This document shows, in pieces, positions 11,581 to 24,257 of a stretch of DNA of 64,000 nt. How positions within the stretch are numbered: position 1 is the first letter of the stretch; the number at the start of each line of letters is the position of its first letter. The position numbers and the translations under genes were made by a program. The DNA comes from Linepithema humile. Taxonomy: Eukaryota > Arthropoda > Insecta > Hymenoptera > Formicidae. The notes beneath the pieces were generated by a model. The model searched no databases, was not told the origin of the DNA, and saw only the letters and a program-made list of their open reading frames with translations. The DNA is taken from assembly GCF_040581485.1 (NCBI RefSeq), contig NC_090131.1, positions 28,952,032 to 29,016,031 on the forward strand, given 5' to 3'.

Positions 11581-14500
11581 GGTTTCTGTAAATTTGTGGT
11601 CTGAAACAGTGCAGGAGCAGAACTGGATATTTCAATCCGTTAGGCAACTTTGAAGATTAGATTTCCCAATTCACACGCGAAAGACAGGTTGGCTGGTGTT
11701 ATTGTTGTAACTTTCCAAGTGCGTGTTGAGTGGTGAGGTTAATCAACCACCATACATCATCAGGACATTGCTCTCCCGGGCGCGGTGTCTAAACGAAATT
11801 TCAATTTCTCCTAGACGGCTGGCTGGCGTGAAACAAAGCGGGTCGGGCCGTGTGTGTCAGAACCAGACTGACACGCGCACGCCGCGCGCTCGCAACATTG
11901 GCATCCCACCAGCGGCACATCACCGAGCCGTCATTATGCATTCGGGGTACAGCTTTAAACAAAACCTCGCCCACACATAGCCGCGGGCGCCTTGACATGA
12001 CGTGGTTAATTCCGACACGACGATAATTAGTCGACATTTGGGATTCATTGGTGCGCGCGCGTCGACTTTTTGCGTGTTCCGCGACGGATGGAAAATTATG
12101 GTGCCGGCGCATAATTGTCGCGTGTTTCGAGAACGCCGTGTACAATCTGACGGCGCCAGCTCTATGCATTCACCGTGTGTGTCCTTGGAAACCCTTCACC
12201 CTGACGACTACGAATCATTTTCACCGATGCTTTTTCCGGACGTATTGCATAATGCGTCTTAATTACTGCGATAATTTTGAATGTTAATTGGTAGTTGTAG
12301 CTGAACAATATGCACGTAATTATGTCAGAAAACAGAAAAAGGATGAAAAATTTCTTGCATGGCCAGTAAATAGCCGGAAGAACCAACATTTTAAAAGAGA
12401 TGAAAAAGGGACGATCCTATTCAACCCTGCGAGAAAATACGATACCCTTTTAATTTAAGGGGTATTCGCAGTACGGGCTTTGCATTTAAATGGTCCAAAA
12501 AAAATCGACGACCCCATGAAAATCTCGCGTGCTTCTAGAATTTTTTATACGGAACGGTCTGAGCACAGAATATTTTTTTCTGCCAACTTTACGCGGAAAT
12601 TTCTTTTATGGTTGCTTTACTCTGAATAGTATCTTGTAAAGCTTAATGTATAGGAAGCTAATAAAAAATTATGATAAAATAATTTTCCTATTTTCTTCAG
12701 AAGCTTAAAAAATTGCAAATAGATTTCTTAGCGTCTCGTAGAAAAAGATAGTGAGAATAGTCCGTGTGTAATGATCGCGAGGCGTATTTTCTAATCGTAC
12801 GAACGTAGGTCGTGTTTATCATTCATAAAAATATATTTCTAGTGCGGCTGTACCGTGACGAAACGTGTGACCGATTGAGATTATTTAAAACACCGACGAC
12901 CCCGCCCCGACCGCGCGGGCTTTCGGCCGTGGCTATTAGCGCGTTAAATATGCGCCCCAGGCGCGATCCGCGTTATGCGCGGAACGTAATCACTGTAAAT
13001 TACATGCACTCCCCTGTTAACCCTTTAAGCGCGTTAATGTATCGCATTTGATGCGGTTTCGATATGCATATTGCAGTATTTTCTTTAGGAGTTTTCATCG
13101 ACTGTTCCATATGAATAGATACACGTGTTACGCATATAATTATCCATTGGAGTTCTCGAATGAAGAATAAAAGGTACTTTTAATTAGGATATTTTTTTAC
13201 AAAACGCGTACATTTTAAATGTACCGTATTAAATTTAATATAAAAAACTGCATAAATTTTTTTAATTACCCGATATATTTTTTTGGAGAATATTTTTTTG
13301 CGAGTGCGATATGAATTACATTCAGATGTTAATATCGTAATTTAATACTTTTCGTAATTTTATATGTTTCAATTGTCTTTTATTCTCTCTTTTGTGTTCT
13401 GCAGCTTGCGTCATTTAAACATACCTTTAATTTAGTAATACACAATAGCTGCATTTAACAATTAAAACGCAAATTGCATTTTGATGTATGAGAGCCTAAC
13501 GGCAAAATCAGTAAATTATACATTATCAATTGTAATATAATAAAATTAATTCAATATCAACACGAAAAGATATGTAATCGAAAAGCTCTGTGAGATCTGT
13601 ATTGTAAAACGTATTCAGAATATCGAAATATTTATATAAATAGTAAGAGAAACTTGTGTTATTAAAGACTTAGCTGAATGAAAAGCTGCGTAGAACTTTT
13701 ATGCCGTAGATCCGATTTCAACGAAAAGTACTGAGTACAAAATCGCGTTTGTTAATTTACGGATGGCAGTTTTCGGCGCCCATTGGTCGGTCGGCGCTCC
13801 CGCCGCCGCTAGCAACTTTCGTTGTGTAGTACTTGGCGATTAGATACTCAAGAGAAACGTTCCCTGCCGGGGGAAAACCCGGTTTAAAGCGGTGAAGGAA
13901 GCCGCAACAGTGAATTGACTCAAAGTTTACCGGGTTGTCCGCCACAACCACTTTAAGCCGCGTTCTCTCTCTGTGCCCGATGGATCCTCATGTAGAAGCC
14001 TTCAAACCCCGTTTTGCCGCGGGCTCTGCCGTGGACAGTTCTCTAAAGCGATTCTTGACCAACTTCGACCATTCTATTCCATACACAGTCACTTGAGTTA
14101 AATCCACTTTGGTTACCTCCGAACTTTTTGACCAAGTAAAAAGATGATACATCGTACATTGAAATTCTAGAACTCCGTATGGCTATGATTGTTTTCACCA
14201 CCATTTGCACGAGAGACGGCATTTTTGTAATAATTTTGATTATCAAAATGAATAGCATTATTAAAAATTAAATTAAATTAATTTTGCTTCGGGTTCTCTA
14301 TGCACAATTTGATATTATCATTTGTGTAATCGTATACACACGCGTATTAATTATGAAAAATTGAAAATTATTGAAGACAGTCATAGAAAAATATTGCAAA
14401 ATATTTTTTAAAAGATTTAAAAAAATGCTTTCAATTTTGATTCAAATATGTTTAATTCTCCATGTGACAAACGTGAATCAAATAAAGTACAATTCAATAG

Positions 14501-16500
14501 ATACATCGCGCGAGACGGGAATCCCGTATTTCGCGTAACGAGACACGATCGTGTAATCCGCGATCGTAGAAAAATCAAAGCATTCGTAAAACCGGTACGT
14601 GCCGCACGTTGTTCGCGTGTGGCACAAAAGAAATCGGAAGAGGGCGATAAATCAGTGCCGCGATGTGGCCGTCGGCCGCTGCGAGCAGCTTTAAAACGCT
14701 TGGCGCACCGCTTTTTTAAAGCTCATCGCCATTGCGGCAGTTCGCGTAGATTCACATTAAAGTTTCATTTCGCGTTGACGCTGCCCAAATAATTTCACGC
14801 TGAATGCGCTCGCGGGTCTTATGTAACTGGCGGGCGGACGCCTCGTCTTTGGAAAATTTAATTTTGCCACGACCGCCAAAGGGAAATGCCACGCGATAAC
14901 CGAGCGCACGCCTCGGCATATACTGGGCTAGCTCTTTATCCCACTTTCATTCTTCCTAAAAAATTCCTAAAAAATTAAGTGTCAGATCTGCGGGAAATAA
15001 GACATCGCGAAGAATTTGAGTTCTCAATGACAGAATTAACTTTGTGATCGATGACATGAGGGATAATTAATTTCTTGCGGATCGCATGCTTAAACTGCTT
15101 AAGAATATACTGCGGATTTGCACACAACAGAGTGGAAAATGTATGATTGATTATACGCGTGTTAAAATGGCTTATCGCGTCGCCGCGGAAGTGCGAGAGA
15201 ATCTTGATACTACGCGCTTGGTTTAAAAAAAAAATGTTCTCCGATTACAAGTATGAAATTTACACTGCAATTTTTAATTAAGCAAATTAGAAATAAATCG
15301 TTGAAATAATGTTGAATAATTTCTACCTACGCCATTGCCTGCGGGATGCTTCCGGCTTCTAACGCACTCACTATGCGAGAACCCGTAAATACCGTGGAGC
15401 GAAAGGCCGGCTAGACCGCGCCAACATCCTCCCCTTCGCCATTGTGATGTCCCGTAATAATCGAAAATGGCACCCTCTTCCCTTTTCTCTCGTCGACCTT
15501 TGCGGCGACGTGGTTGTGCCAACTATCAAAATAAAAAGACTTCGGCGGCACTCGGGTCGATTGTGCAACCGTGAAATATCGGCGAAGTTACGGACGTCCA
15601 TTGTGACGTTCGACGATTCGTTTATATCATTTAACGCTTTGACCGCCCTTATGGCGAATCATGACTGGGAAAACGAATATATTTGGATACGTGAGAGCTT
15701 GAGTTACAATGGCTACTGGGGATTCAATGCCTTTTTATCATCAGTCATGTCTTTGCTAAACATGTATTGTACCTTCGAATTGTGTTAGCGCAGAAGATTA
15801 TAAAGGCAAAGCTAAAAGAATTAAGGCAGATATTTGCACAAAGGATTTCGAAATCAAAGAAATTCGCAGTTAATTGCTGCACAGTAGATTATATCAATGC
15901 ACTGTTCTCTATAAATTATCTTTAGATTCAAAAGGATAACATTATTGTAAGACACGATGATCAAAGAAATTCATTTCGCTTGATCGTAATAGAAATAATT
16001 GTGTGCTTGATTATCGCTAATTTTTTAAAATTTTAAAGAAAGAATATATTTTATCTCTCGTTTCTCGCTCGCGATAGGAAAAATTACCTATCGACCAGGT
16101 AAACTCATGCACGATTACACTGGAGAACCGCTGATCCGGCAAATTCGCATACGGCACTCGACCGGTTTCGTGCATTTTCGTCCTGGCGTCCAGATGACGT
16201 CACGTATTAGATACGGTTATCGATCCGGACTAAGAAATTACTTTTTGCCTATACAGCTCGCACAGTGTTGCCTCGCAAGTTTTCGTGCTTTTTCTCTTCA
16301 ATATAAAGATTGAGTAATTTCTTATACAGAAAGAGATTTCTTTAGAATTCGCGGAGTGTGCAAAAGGATATTTATACATATATATTTTATGAAAACCTCC
16401 GTTCGCGATCGACTTTGGCGTTCTGAAAATTTACGATATCACATCCGAGCAACTATATGATCTTTCGCAACGCTCGCTGGTTAACGATTCGTTATGAGAC
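11581..16500. other. Non-coding stretch, no supported gene
   Basis: GC-richer patches at about 11.7-12.2, 12.9-13.0, 13.75-14.05 and 14.5-14.9 kb alternate with AT-rich DNA. A strong plus-strand acceptor-like site (TTCTGCAG) ends at 13404, but no matching donor or convincing frame follows it. Confidence 0.45.
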
Positions 16501-16776
16501 GTCGGTTAAAAGTCAGTAGAATCCTCGGGAGACCCTTCGAGCCGCCTCAAGGACAAGCGACGCGGCGGGAAACGGGCTCCTGAAAAGGAGCGTCGTACGC
16601 GCGGGATTACCATGAGAATAAGGACCCGCTGTCAGCGGTGTCAAAATACGACCTTCGTACGAACGGCTCGGCCCGGCCTCGTCGCGCCGGCCCGAAAACA
16701 CGCCATTCAAGCGCGAGACTTGCCGGGTCCCCAGCACGGCGCGACTTAAAAATTTCACACCTTGGGGAGCGCGAGT

Positions 16777-16789
16777 CCCCCCCCCCCCC
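16777..16789 (+). repeat. Poly-C run, 13 bases
   Basis: A homopolymer of C inside a GC-rich patch (about 16.5-16.9 kb), just upstream of the candidate first coding exon. Confidence 0.9.
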
Positions 16790-16868
16790 TTGTGAAGGGC
16801 CGATCGTATTCCGCGCCGTATAATCGCGAGGGTCGCGCGAGGTCTTTTGGAAAACTTAATTCCCGGCC

Positions 16869-16917
16869 ATGAGCGCCGTGTTAGGAGTTTGCGCCCTCCT
16901 GGGCTTTCTCAATAAAG
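16869..16917 (+). CDS. Candidate first coding exon with signal peptide
   Basis: An ATG at 16869 in a fair context (CCGGCCATGA) opens 16 codons plus one base. It ends at a good donor (AAAG|GTGAGA). The encoded start, MSAVLGVCALLGFLNK, has a hydrophobic core of about eleven residues and resembles a signal peptide, so the product would be secreted or a membrane protein. It lies at the 3' side of a GC-rich patch. An initiator-like TCAGT lies at 16513-16517, giving a possible 5' UTR of about 350 bases. Short signal-peptide exons followed by very long introns are common in insect neuronal receptors and adhesion proteins. A competing reading exists on the minus strand, where an acceptor near 17020 (TTTTTTCAG) opens a frame of about 53 codons across the same DNA. 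Chance occurrence cannot be excluded; gene identity is unknown. Confidence 0.35.
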
Positions 16918-17232
16918 GTGAGAAAGGTTCAATTAAGCAGCGCCGCCTTATTGACGAAACTTTCAAGGAACAATAAGCTGTCAGTGAGTTGAACGGAGAC
17001 TTCCATAACGCACTTTCCTGAAAAAATTATGGTAATTTTGAACCAGAAATTCAATTTTTTTAAGCCCCCTCGAAATATTCACACGTAACTTTGTTATTTA
17101 AATGCTTTTTGGAATATATTAGATGCGTCTGACATGATGTGCAACCAGTTTCCACCATACAATATTTATGTGAAAGAAAGAAGAGTGTAAATAATATAGA
17201 AAATTTACATTATATATAAATATTTTATAATT

Positions 17233-17552
17233 CTATATATTATTGGAATTCTCTCTTTCTCTCTCTCTCACATTGGACACTATAGAAATCACCTGCTCAA
17301 TAAGATGTGGAACACTATTCTCGAACGCGAAATTTGCACAATTTGCAGGATTATGTTTTCTATTGTTCGACGCGTGCTCTGAATGACGTCCCATGTAAGT
17401 TCCGTTAAACGTTTCAACAAAGAGCAAATTGCGAAGTTTATTCGTGAGATTATTCCAGAGTCCAACAGCGCAACGGATGAAAGACTTATTGTACCGTTCA
17501 GCAGTTCTGCGCTTAGGCATAATGAGATCAGAAGTGCCAGCGAGAAGAGGGA
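17233..17552 (-). mobile_element. LINE (non-LTR retrotransposon) 3' coding remnant
   Basis: The minus-strand frame carries the motif series typical of the C-terminus of LINE reverse transcriptases: an SDL-type segment, a P-x-RRT block (MPKRRTAERYNKSF at about 17520-17479), then LWNNLTNKLRN. Many Jockey/CR1/R1-like elements have a comparable R-Y-x-x-SF ... LWN-x-L pattern near their end. The catalytic domain is absent and the match fades about 50 residues later, so this is a truncated dead copy. It breaks off at its 5' side in a G/C-rich tract and ends near a CT/GA-rich stretch. The clade is not assigned. Confidence 0.55.
17250..17271 (+). repeat. CT-rich short repeat
   Basis: CTCTCTTT followed by (CT)n. 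On the minus strand this is a GA-rich stretch within the end of the LINE remnant frame. Confidence 0.8.
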
Positions 17553-17607
17553 GGGGGGACGGGGGCCGTGGGGAGGGGGTCGGGGGGGGGGGGGGGGAGG
17601 GGGAGGC
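17549..17607 (+). repeat. G-rich tract with a 16-G run
   Basis: Several runs of four to seven G are followed by an unbroken 16-G run at 17582-17597 and more G-blocks. Four or more closely spaced G-runs on one strand can form a G-quadruplex. The tract marks the 5' break of the LINE remnant. Confidence 0.9.
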
Positions 17608-17945
17608 GAATGGTGCATCGCGGAGACGAGGAACGCATGACGCAGAGAAATGGCGTTTCTAAAGAAGGCGCGAGAGAAGCGTCTGACAAGCCTCACAATG
17701 CTCTCGCTCGGGACGTCCTTCTGGATTTATGCACGCGTCAAAGTCACCGTGGTGGATGCGCTTTGGTATGCGGTTCCTTACGCGCGCACGTTGCGTGCCG
17801 CGACTGCCGCGAAAGAGATTCGGGAGGGAAAAGAGCGGCGTCAGCAACGATTCTGAAGGAAAATCCCACGGGCGATATCGCGAGCGGAAAACGTATCTTC
17901 TCGACGAAATGTATTCCCGTCGCGAGTTTCTGTCTTCCGTTCTCC

Positions 17946-17960
17946 GGGGGGGGGGGGGGG
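17946..17960 (+). repeat. Poly-G run, 15 bases
   Basis: A 15-G homopolymer followed directly by AGAAAAAAAA, about 350 bases downstream of the other G-rich tract. Confidence 0.9.
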
Positions 17961-19089
17961 AGAAAAAAAAGCAGTGTTCACTTTAATCATTACTTCCCGC
18001 TAAAAACAATTGAAACTCGAATTGTTTTGCGTCGACGGAGAAGGGCCGTGTACAAAGTGTGCGATCTAAAATAACTAAAATTTCTCCATAATTAAATTAA
18101 CCCGCGATTATACCTCAGTAAGTTTCACTTTGTTACTAAAACGTTATACGGCGTGGATCGAAAGGTACGCTGATCAACGCAACCGCATTAATTTTCCCAT
18201 TCCCGTTAAGTGCACATATCCGCGCGATTGCGTTGGGAAAATTGTAAACTGCACCGCCGCAGAGAGCGGATGGAATTATTCGCGATATAATTTAACGCAT
18301 GTCTCAATCAATCGAATTAATCGGGCCACCAATAGCCGGCTCCGTCAATATTGCAACGCACCCCGGCATACCCTAACGGGATATCATAATTCTGCTTGTG
18401 GCGTCTGCATGCGAGAGAAAGCGGGGTGGGCAAAGCCGGGCCGCGATGTCTCCCGCAATTAAATTGAGATAAATTACGGGTAAAAGCCGCACGCTGTTCC
18501 TCCCGTCTTCCTCCGCCTTTTTCTGCCTCGCAGTTTTTCCCCGTCCGTGTTTCCTGGCGGGTTCGTGTTTCTCATTTACTCCACGCATAGCAAATATGCA
18601 TAATACGTATGCACTGGCGTAGCTTAAGGTGACCAGCTTTTAATGCAGAAGAGAGACAAAGCACCCCTTGATACTTTCGCATTTCGATGAATTACACATC
18701 TGCGTCATGCAAAATATATCGATGATCGAAAATCTGTCTGAAGTGTATTTTGGTAGACAAATAATCCCAAATTTGATAGAAAAGTACATAGCGATCGCAA
18801 AGCGGGGAAAATTAATTTTCCGAGGGAAGCTGTCAATTCCGCAGTGAGATAATTACGTTGCCTCCCTTGTTAGTAAAAGGGTCGTAAGGGAAACCTCGTT
18901 TTTGGAAGGATTAAGTTCCGTGGAGACGCGCAGAAGACCTTGCGTCTTGGTCGACCACGTTTCGCCGATTTTACGTTTAATTTCGCACTCACCGTTACGT
19001 GCGTCACATCTTCCCCGCGTTTTGCGAGAGACCGGCTGGCGGAGACAGGAAGGGAACCCGGTAACGCGATCTTTCGTCGGGACCGTGAA

Positions 19090-19107
19090 GGGGGGAGGGG
19101 GGGGGGG
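19090..19107 (+). repeat. G-rich run
   Basis: Two G-runs (six and eleven bases) separated by a single A. Confidence 0.85.
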
Positions 19108-19261
19108 AAAGGACAACCCGTGCCATATTTCAGAAGCACGTCCCACGTTAATGCAGTAATTTCGCAGATAGCGAATTTTGCTGTAGCCCGACGCTAATTG
19201 CCGGCAAGAGGGTACAGGACGACGTAATATCTTCCTCTCCGACGAGAGAACGCATTCTCGA

Positions 19262-19312
19262 GGGGGGGAGAGGGGTCATGTGTGTGTGTGCGCGTGTGTG
19301 TGTGTGTGTGTG
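19262..19312 (+). repeat. G-run followed by (TG)n microsatellite
   Basis: GGGGGGGAGAGGGG leads into (TG)n with a CGCG interruption at about 19290-19294. Alternating purine and pyrimidine can adopt Z-DNA. Confidence 0.85.
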
Positions 19313-19561
19313 CCTATAGATAGACGATCTCGCATAATTAAAGGGCTTCCGCTGCGATAAGAGAACGTTGAAGCGGACGAGAAAGTTTTACGTGCCGCCG
19401 CATCTTCGTGAAACGACTGCTCGAGGATTCATCTATGCGCTACTCCGCTTTCTGAAAAATCTGCATAATTCCAAAGAGTAGCACTTGTCGCGCGTATTTT
19501 TATACTTCCACGATTTCGAAAGCACACTCATAGCGATCATTATTATAATGCTCGCGAAGGG

Positions 19562-19587
19562 AAAAAAAAAATATATATATATATATT
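19562..19587 (+). repeat. Poly-A plus (AT)n
   Basis: Nine A followed by about eight AT units. Confidence 0.85.
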
Positions 19588-20166
19588 TCTCGATAAGGTA
19601 CTCGCGCTGCACGAAAATTACTACTTCACGTTGTTCTCAGCACGCTCGCGTAAGCGCGGAATTCTTTTCCGGAAGTCCGTAATTTCGCATCGTGCGTATA
19701 TGAGACTCGCCGCGTGAGACTCATAATTAGCCACTTCTCCCCTCCGACGGGCTCGTCGGGGAAAATATCCTCGCGATAAAACTCCCGAGGTGTCGGTCAA
19801 TAAAAATTCGAAGTCGGCGGGGAATCGGGAGAATGTGTGTACATATACGTATTTAGCGTAACGCTTCGCGTGACGACGGAAATCTCGCGTGCCGCGTGTC
19901 ACTTACGCGCCACGGTATATATTTCCGTGCGCGAGTGCGTTGTCGCGCGTGTCCTCGCGCGTATTTATGTGTGCAGCAGCGTCAGGGCGCGGTGGCAGGG
20001 AGGGAAGGGGGAGAAGCGGGGGCGCGGAACATAGCTCTCTTATCTTCGTGCATATTGGAGCATTATTCAGACTGCCAGCACCACCCTCGACTGTCTCGAC
20101 TGTCACGTCGTGTGTAACTTTGTACTCACTTCGTACTTTCGCATCGGGTATGTATCAGCGCCAATC

Positions 20167-20197
20167 GCGTGCGTGCGTGCGTGCGTGCGTGCATGCG
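20167..20197 (+). repeat. (GCGT)n tetranucleotide repeat
   Basis: About seven GCGT units, the last altered to GCAT, in a CpG-rich patch (about 19.6-20.3 kb). Confidence 0.9.
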
Positions 20198-21990
20198 TTT
20201 CGAGTAAATCGTACGAAAAGTCGCATTTTCGTATTTACGTAAGTGCAAGAGCGAAGGAAACGCGAGAGGAATCGCGATGACAATTTTCGGCGATGGCTAT
20301 TGCAAATCCACCGGGAAAGTTGCAAAATATTGCGAAATTCCACTCCATTCGAGCTTATTAATTTGGGCAAAACTTTTGTGAGTGCGTAAAGTAACTCAAG
20401 GTATGAATAATGGTATGTTTTATTCATGAGCAATCGTTCTCTTTAAAGAAGATAACATTGAAATTTAACCGTAAAGCACTCTGTTACTTTCTCTTTTGCG
20501 TGCATTTTTTGTAAGAGAACAAGCAAAAGAGTTGCATCATAATAAAATTGTAATGTGTATCTTTATGAAGCATTTTAATGTTGGTCTTCTTTTGTAGAAA
20601 ATTATATTTATAAGAGATTTTATTTTTATTACAAGACTGAAGTAGTCTTCATAATAATAATACATGGAATAGTAAAAATTTGCGAACGACTAAAATAATG
20701 AACCGAAATTAAAGAATAACAGGAAAACAGAACTTTTCGCAATTGGTGTTATGAATCAAGTGGTTTTAAATGACAGAGCTCTTTTAACTTATTAAACCAA
20801 CCTCCCAAAGGCTAATAGTTATAAAACGGACACACTTGCGTGGTTGGCGAGGCGAAGAGAAAGATTATTGTTTCCTTTTCGTCGAGGGAACATTAATCTT
20901 AGATTCCCGAGAGAAAAACGATGATTAATGGCGAAATTTTCAACGCGTGTGCTAATAAAGCTATCGCGATGAAAAGAAATATTATACGCTGGATAAAGCA
21001 CTTGCCGTTCAAAAGCAGGGAAATATTAACAGATGTATGAAAAACTGGTTTTGTTTTCATAAAATCGCGTAACTTTCAATACATTATATAGAATATGTAA
21101 CAAAACACATTTATATCGGATCAGAAAATAATTTTTTTTTTAAATGGACCCAATAATTGCTTTTAAAGTGGATAGAAGTTAAATGATATAAGCCACTCAT
21201 TCTATGTGTCTATTGCATTTTTTTATGAATTGCAAGTGCAATTGTATAAAATAAAAGATAATATCCAGTGAATAAAAACACAGTTCATACGCGTGCCAGC
21301 TGTAAAATATCGTACTCTTGAAAGAAAATCAATAAAATACGTAGGTAAAGGGAATTATGCCGAGAATTTTACGCGCAATACATAATTTTGCAGGTCGTAG
21401 GCGAGGAAGTTAATATAAAAGCCGCGGAATTCACATCCTGGAAGTGTATCCCGCAATATTACGATACACCCTATTGATGTAATTCCTCTCGCGTCGCAAC
21501 CATCCATGTCGATCACAAATTAACTCGGTTTAATTAATGTCCGTCCTCTCGAGCGCACGGCGGCGGCCCCCCCCCCGTCACTCACCCTCCCTCGTCATCC
21601 AAGGTTCGTCGATGCGAGGTAACCCCCTCCGAAGATGAGGGATGGAAGTGCGCACCGAGGACACCCCGCAACCGCCGTCTCTCGCGCTTTCTCGCAGCAG
21701 GACGAGAGCACAGAGGCGCGCACTTCAATTAATTGCGCGCCGAAAGACAGGCGAGTGCGCGCGGGCCCTTTTTTTTCCACGGACGCCCCTTTTTTTTGCA
21801 GGCGGTACCGCGCGTTTGAACCGTGGCGAGAAATCGGTCGGCGTTCGTTTCTCCGCTTCCACCCTTTTATTTCTTCTCGGCGAGGATACGTGGAAATTCA
21901 AAACGACCGACGACCGCAACGGTACAAATGCAATAATCGTGTGTGGTAAAGAGAAGACGGGAGGGAAAGAGAGATAAAGGGAATAGTGAA

Positions 21991-22073
21991 GCGAGAGAGA
22001 GAGAGTGAGTAAGTGAGTGAGTGAGTGAGTGAGTGAGTGAGTGAGAGAGAGAGAGAGAGAGAAAGAGAGCGAG
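21991..22073 (+). repeat. Compound (GA)n-(GTGA)n-(GA)n microsatellite
   Basis: A GA block leads into about ten GTGA units and then another GA block. In minus-strand frames it gives long Ser-Leu/Thr-His runs that are not genuine protein. It sits in a GC-rich patch from about 21.54 to 22.56 kb. Confidence 0.92.
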
Positions 22074-22301
22074 AAAGGGCGACAGAGAGGACGAAGTGAA
22101 AGTCCGTTCGGTTGTTTGACATCAAAGGAAAGTTTTGTCGCATGAGCGGGAGAGAGGAAGAGGAATTCGACGGGACGAGGGTGAGATCTCGCCGCAATGC
22201 GTGCATAACAACACATCTGCGTTGCGCGGTTCGCACGAGCGCGGAAGCGTGTTCTCCTCTTTTCATCCTGTCCCTCGCTCTCTCTTTGTCTTCTCTTCCA
22301 G

Positions 22302-22377
22302 CTTCACCAGACGGTTAGACGCAAAGCGAATTCTGAAGAAGTGCCGAAGTTCCATCGAGAGGTCTTTTGATCGTCCG
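22302..22377 (+). CDS. Candidate internal exon
   Basis: A very strong acceptor (about 40 bases of C/T ending TTCTCTTCCAG at 22301) is followed by 76 nt ending at a donor-like G|GTGCGT. One frame is open throughout (one base plus 25 codons, leaving phase 0) and encodes a basic segment rich in Arg, Lys and Ser containing KRILKKC. A second frame hits a stop before the donor. No domain is recognised. The pyrimidine richness of this patch could create such an acceptor by chance, and the phase does not fit the exon at 16869. Confidence 0.22.
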
Positions 22378-23814
22378 GTGCGTAATTTATCTGTCCCGAC
22401 GAATTCGTCGCATTCCCCTCGCGGAGAGGGGGGGGCGAACGAAGGAAGAGAGGTGGTGCGCTTTCTCTTTGCGAAAGGTAATGCACTTCCTGCCCGCTCG
22501 CGGCCAATCCGCTCGCGTGAGTAATTATGTCCGCTCCTCGTGCTTGAGGCCGGGATAAAAACGTTGATTTGCGATAAGGAGCGTTTATGCGGCGGCCGCT
22601 TTTTAGGATGCCATTTAGGCGCGATTTAGCGTCATTTGTTATACTTAAGAATACGATTTTCTAGACTGCAGCGGGCAGACCCGGAATGCTTATCTTGATG
22701 GATGCTTTAATAATTTAAACTTGACTCTTTTTAGCTGTTATTAGATTAAACGTCATCATTTTTTTTTTCTGGATTTAATGTCAAATCAAAAAGTGAATGT
22801 AAAACTCATTTTTGAGATTAAGCGAAGTGTTTTGTTATTTATTCGCGCGGCTCATTATTTCGTTCCACGAAGATAATTCAACGTGCAAACTAGAAAAGCG
22901 CATCCTTTTCCCACGATAATGATTTAACGCAACAGTAGAAGTGAAGATTTAGATCAAAATGAAAGATCCAATGCCATTAAACGCGAAGGATTCTTCCAAT
23001 ACCATCGCTCTTGAAAACTAACGGAAGCCTTCGTCCCATTCTTTTCATAACTCGCTCCCTTAGGTCACACCTATACCGCCGATCGCGGCGACGAACCACG
23101 CTGGCTGGTGATCGTGGCGTAAAAGATAATACCAGCCCGATGATAATCAGACGCGGAAAGAAACGAGATTACGGGCTGTGAGCGACGCGATTCCCATTTG
23201 TAAGAGATATCATCCAGCAGAGCGAGGGTTTGGGGACGAGAAGAGGACAGAGGTTGGTGCGCAAGCAAAGCGCATGGGCGTCGTGAAAGGAGGGATGCGA
23301 AGAGTGCATCCATCTCGAATTTCAAGAGACGCGAAGACACTTCCATTAAAAATTCTATTCAAGAATATTCTATAGAATAATGTATTCTATTATATAGTAT
23401 ATATTGAAATTCTAATAATTAATAATGATTAATAGTCACTACAACTCGCTTTTTAGAATGTATAACATCGCGCGTATAATAGAATATATTTAGAATATCT
23501 AATTACATAGATCATGTTATTATGATATCGAATTAATTACAGGCATATTTATTCTTTAAATGATAATTGCTTGTTGCCGCAGTTTCAAACATTCGATCTT
23601 TGGCCATAAATTTTCGAGGAAAAACTAATTGATTCTAATTAAAAGATTTGTAATGAAAAGAAGAATCCGTAATAAAATTGAAAAGAAAAGGACTCGTGAT
23701 ATGATAAAATTCTGAATAATTTGCTCGACTTATTAGAAGATATTCGAGTATTATTTTCTTGCTCTAAATGTAAAAAATAATTATAAAAATAATATTCTCG
23801 GTTTTACAATAAAA

Positions 23815-23862
23815 TCAAAACGTCCGTAAAAAAAAAAAAAAAAAAAAAAAACGTCCGTAAGA
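23815..23862 (+). mobile_element. Poly-A insertion flanked by direct repeats
   Basis: A run of 24 A (23828-23851) is bounded on both sides by the same word, AACGTCCGTAA. This is what remains when a retroposed poly-A tail inserts with a target-site duplication and little or none of the element body. Slippage duplication is an alternative. Confidence 0.5.
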
Positions 23863-24257
23863 AAAATCTTAGCGACGCCCATGGCGGAAAGACAGAGCAA
23901 GCGAGCAACCTCGTCGATATTCCGCGACTTTATCGGTTCGCGGAATAATTCATGAAAGAGGGCGGATAGTGCCAATTATAAAATAACGAACCCGCGCGCG
24001 AGAGAAGGAAGAATGGTAGAGCGAGCAGAGAAACGGCGGAAAGGAGAGGAAGAAGTTTCCCCTTTGTGGATCCCGTCGCAGGACGTGCTCTCCTGCGAGT
24101 GGACGACCCTTCAAAGGCCCTTTCCATCCATCCGTCGCCCTCCCCAATCCTGCGCGCCATCCTCTCCTCATCGTCGGCTTTCCTTTCGACGGAACAAATG
24201 AAATGTTTTTTAATTCGCGATATCCCGCGTTAAAACATGTCTCTCTTCCGGAGACCA

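Noticed and set aside
13405..13460. Strong acceptor TTTTGTGTTCTGCAG with a short open frame after it
   Set aside because: No donor, no conserved-looking peptide, and no upstream partner exon in a compatible phase.
17568..18074. 168-codon plus-strand frame and neighbours in other frames
   Set aside because: Begins in the G-run and reads through low-complexity DNA opposite the LINE remnant; no domain.
21725..22266. Overlapping minus-strand frames with long SLSLS and LTHSLTHS runs
   Set aside because: These are translations of the compound GA/GTGA microsatellite.
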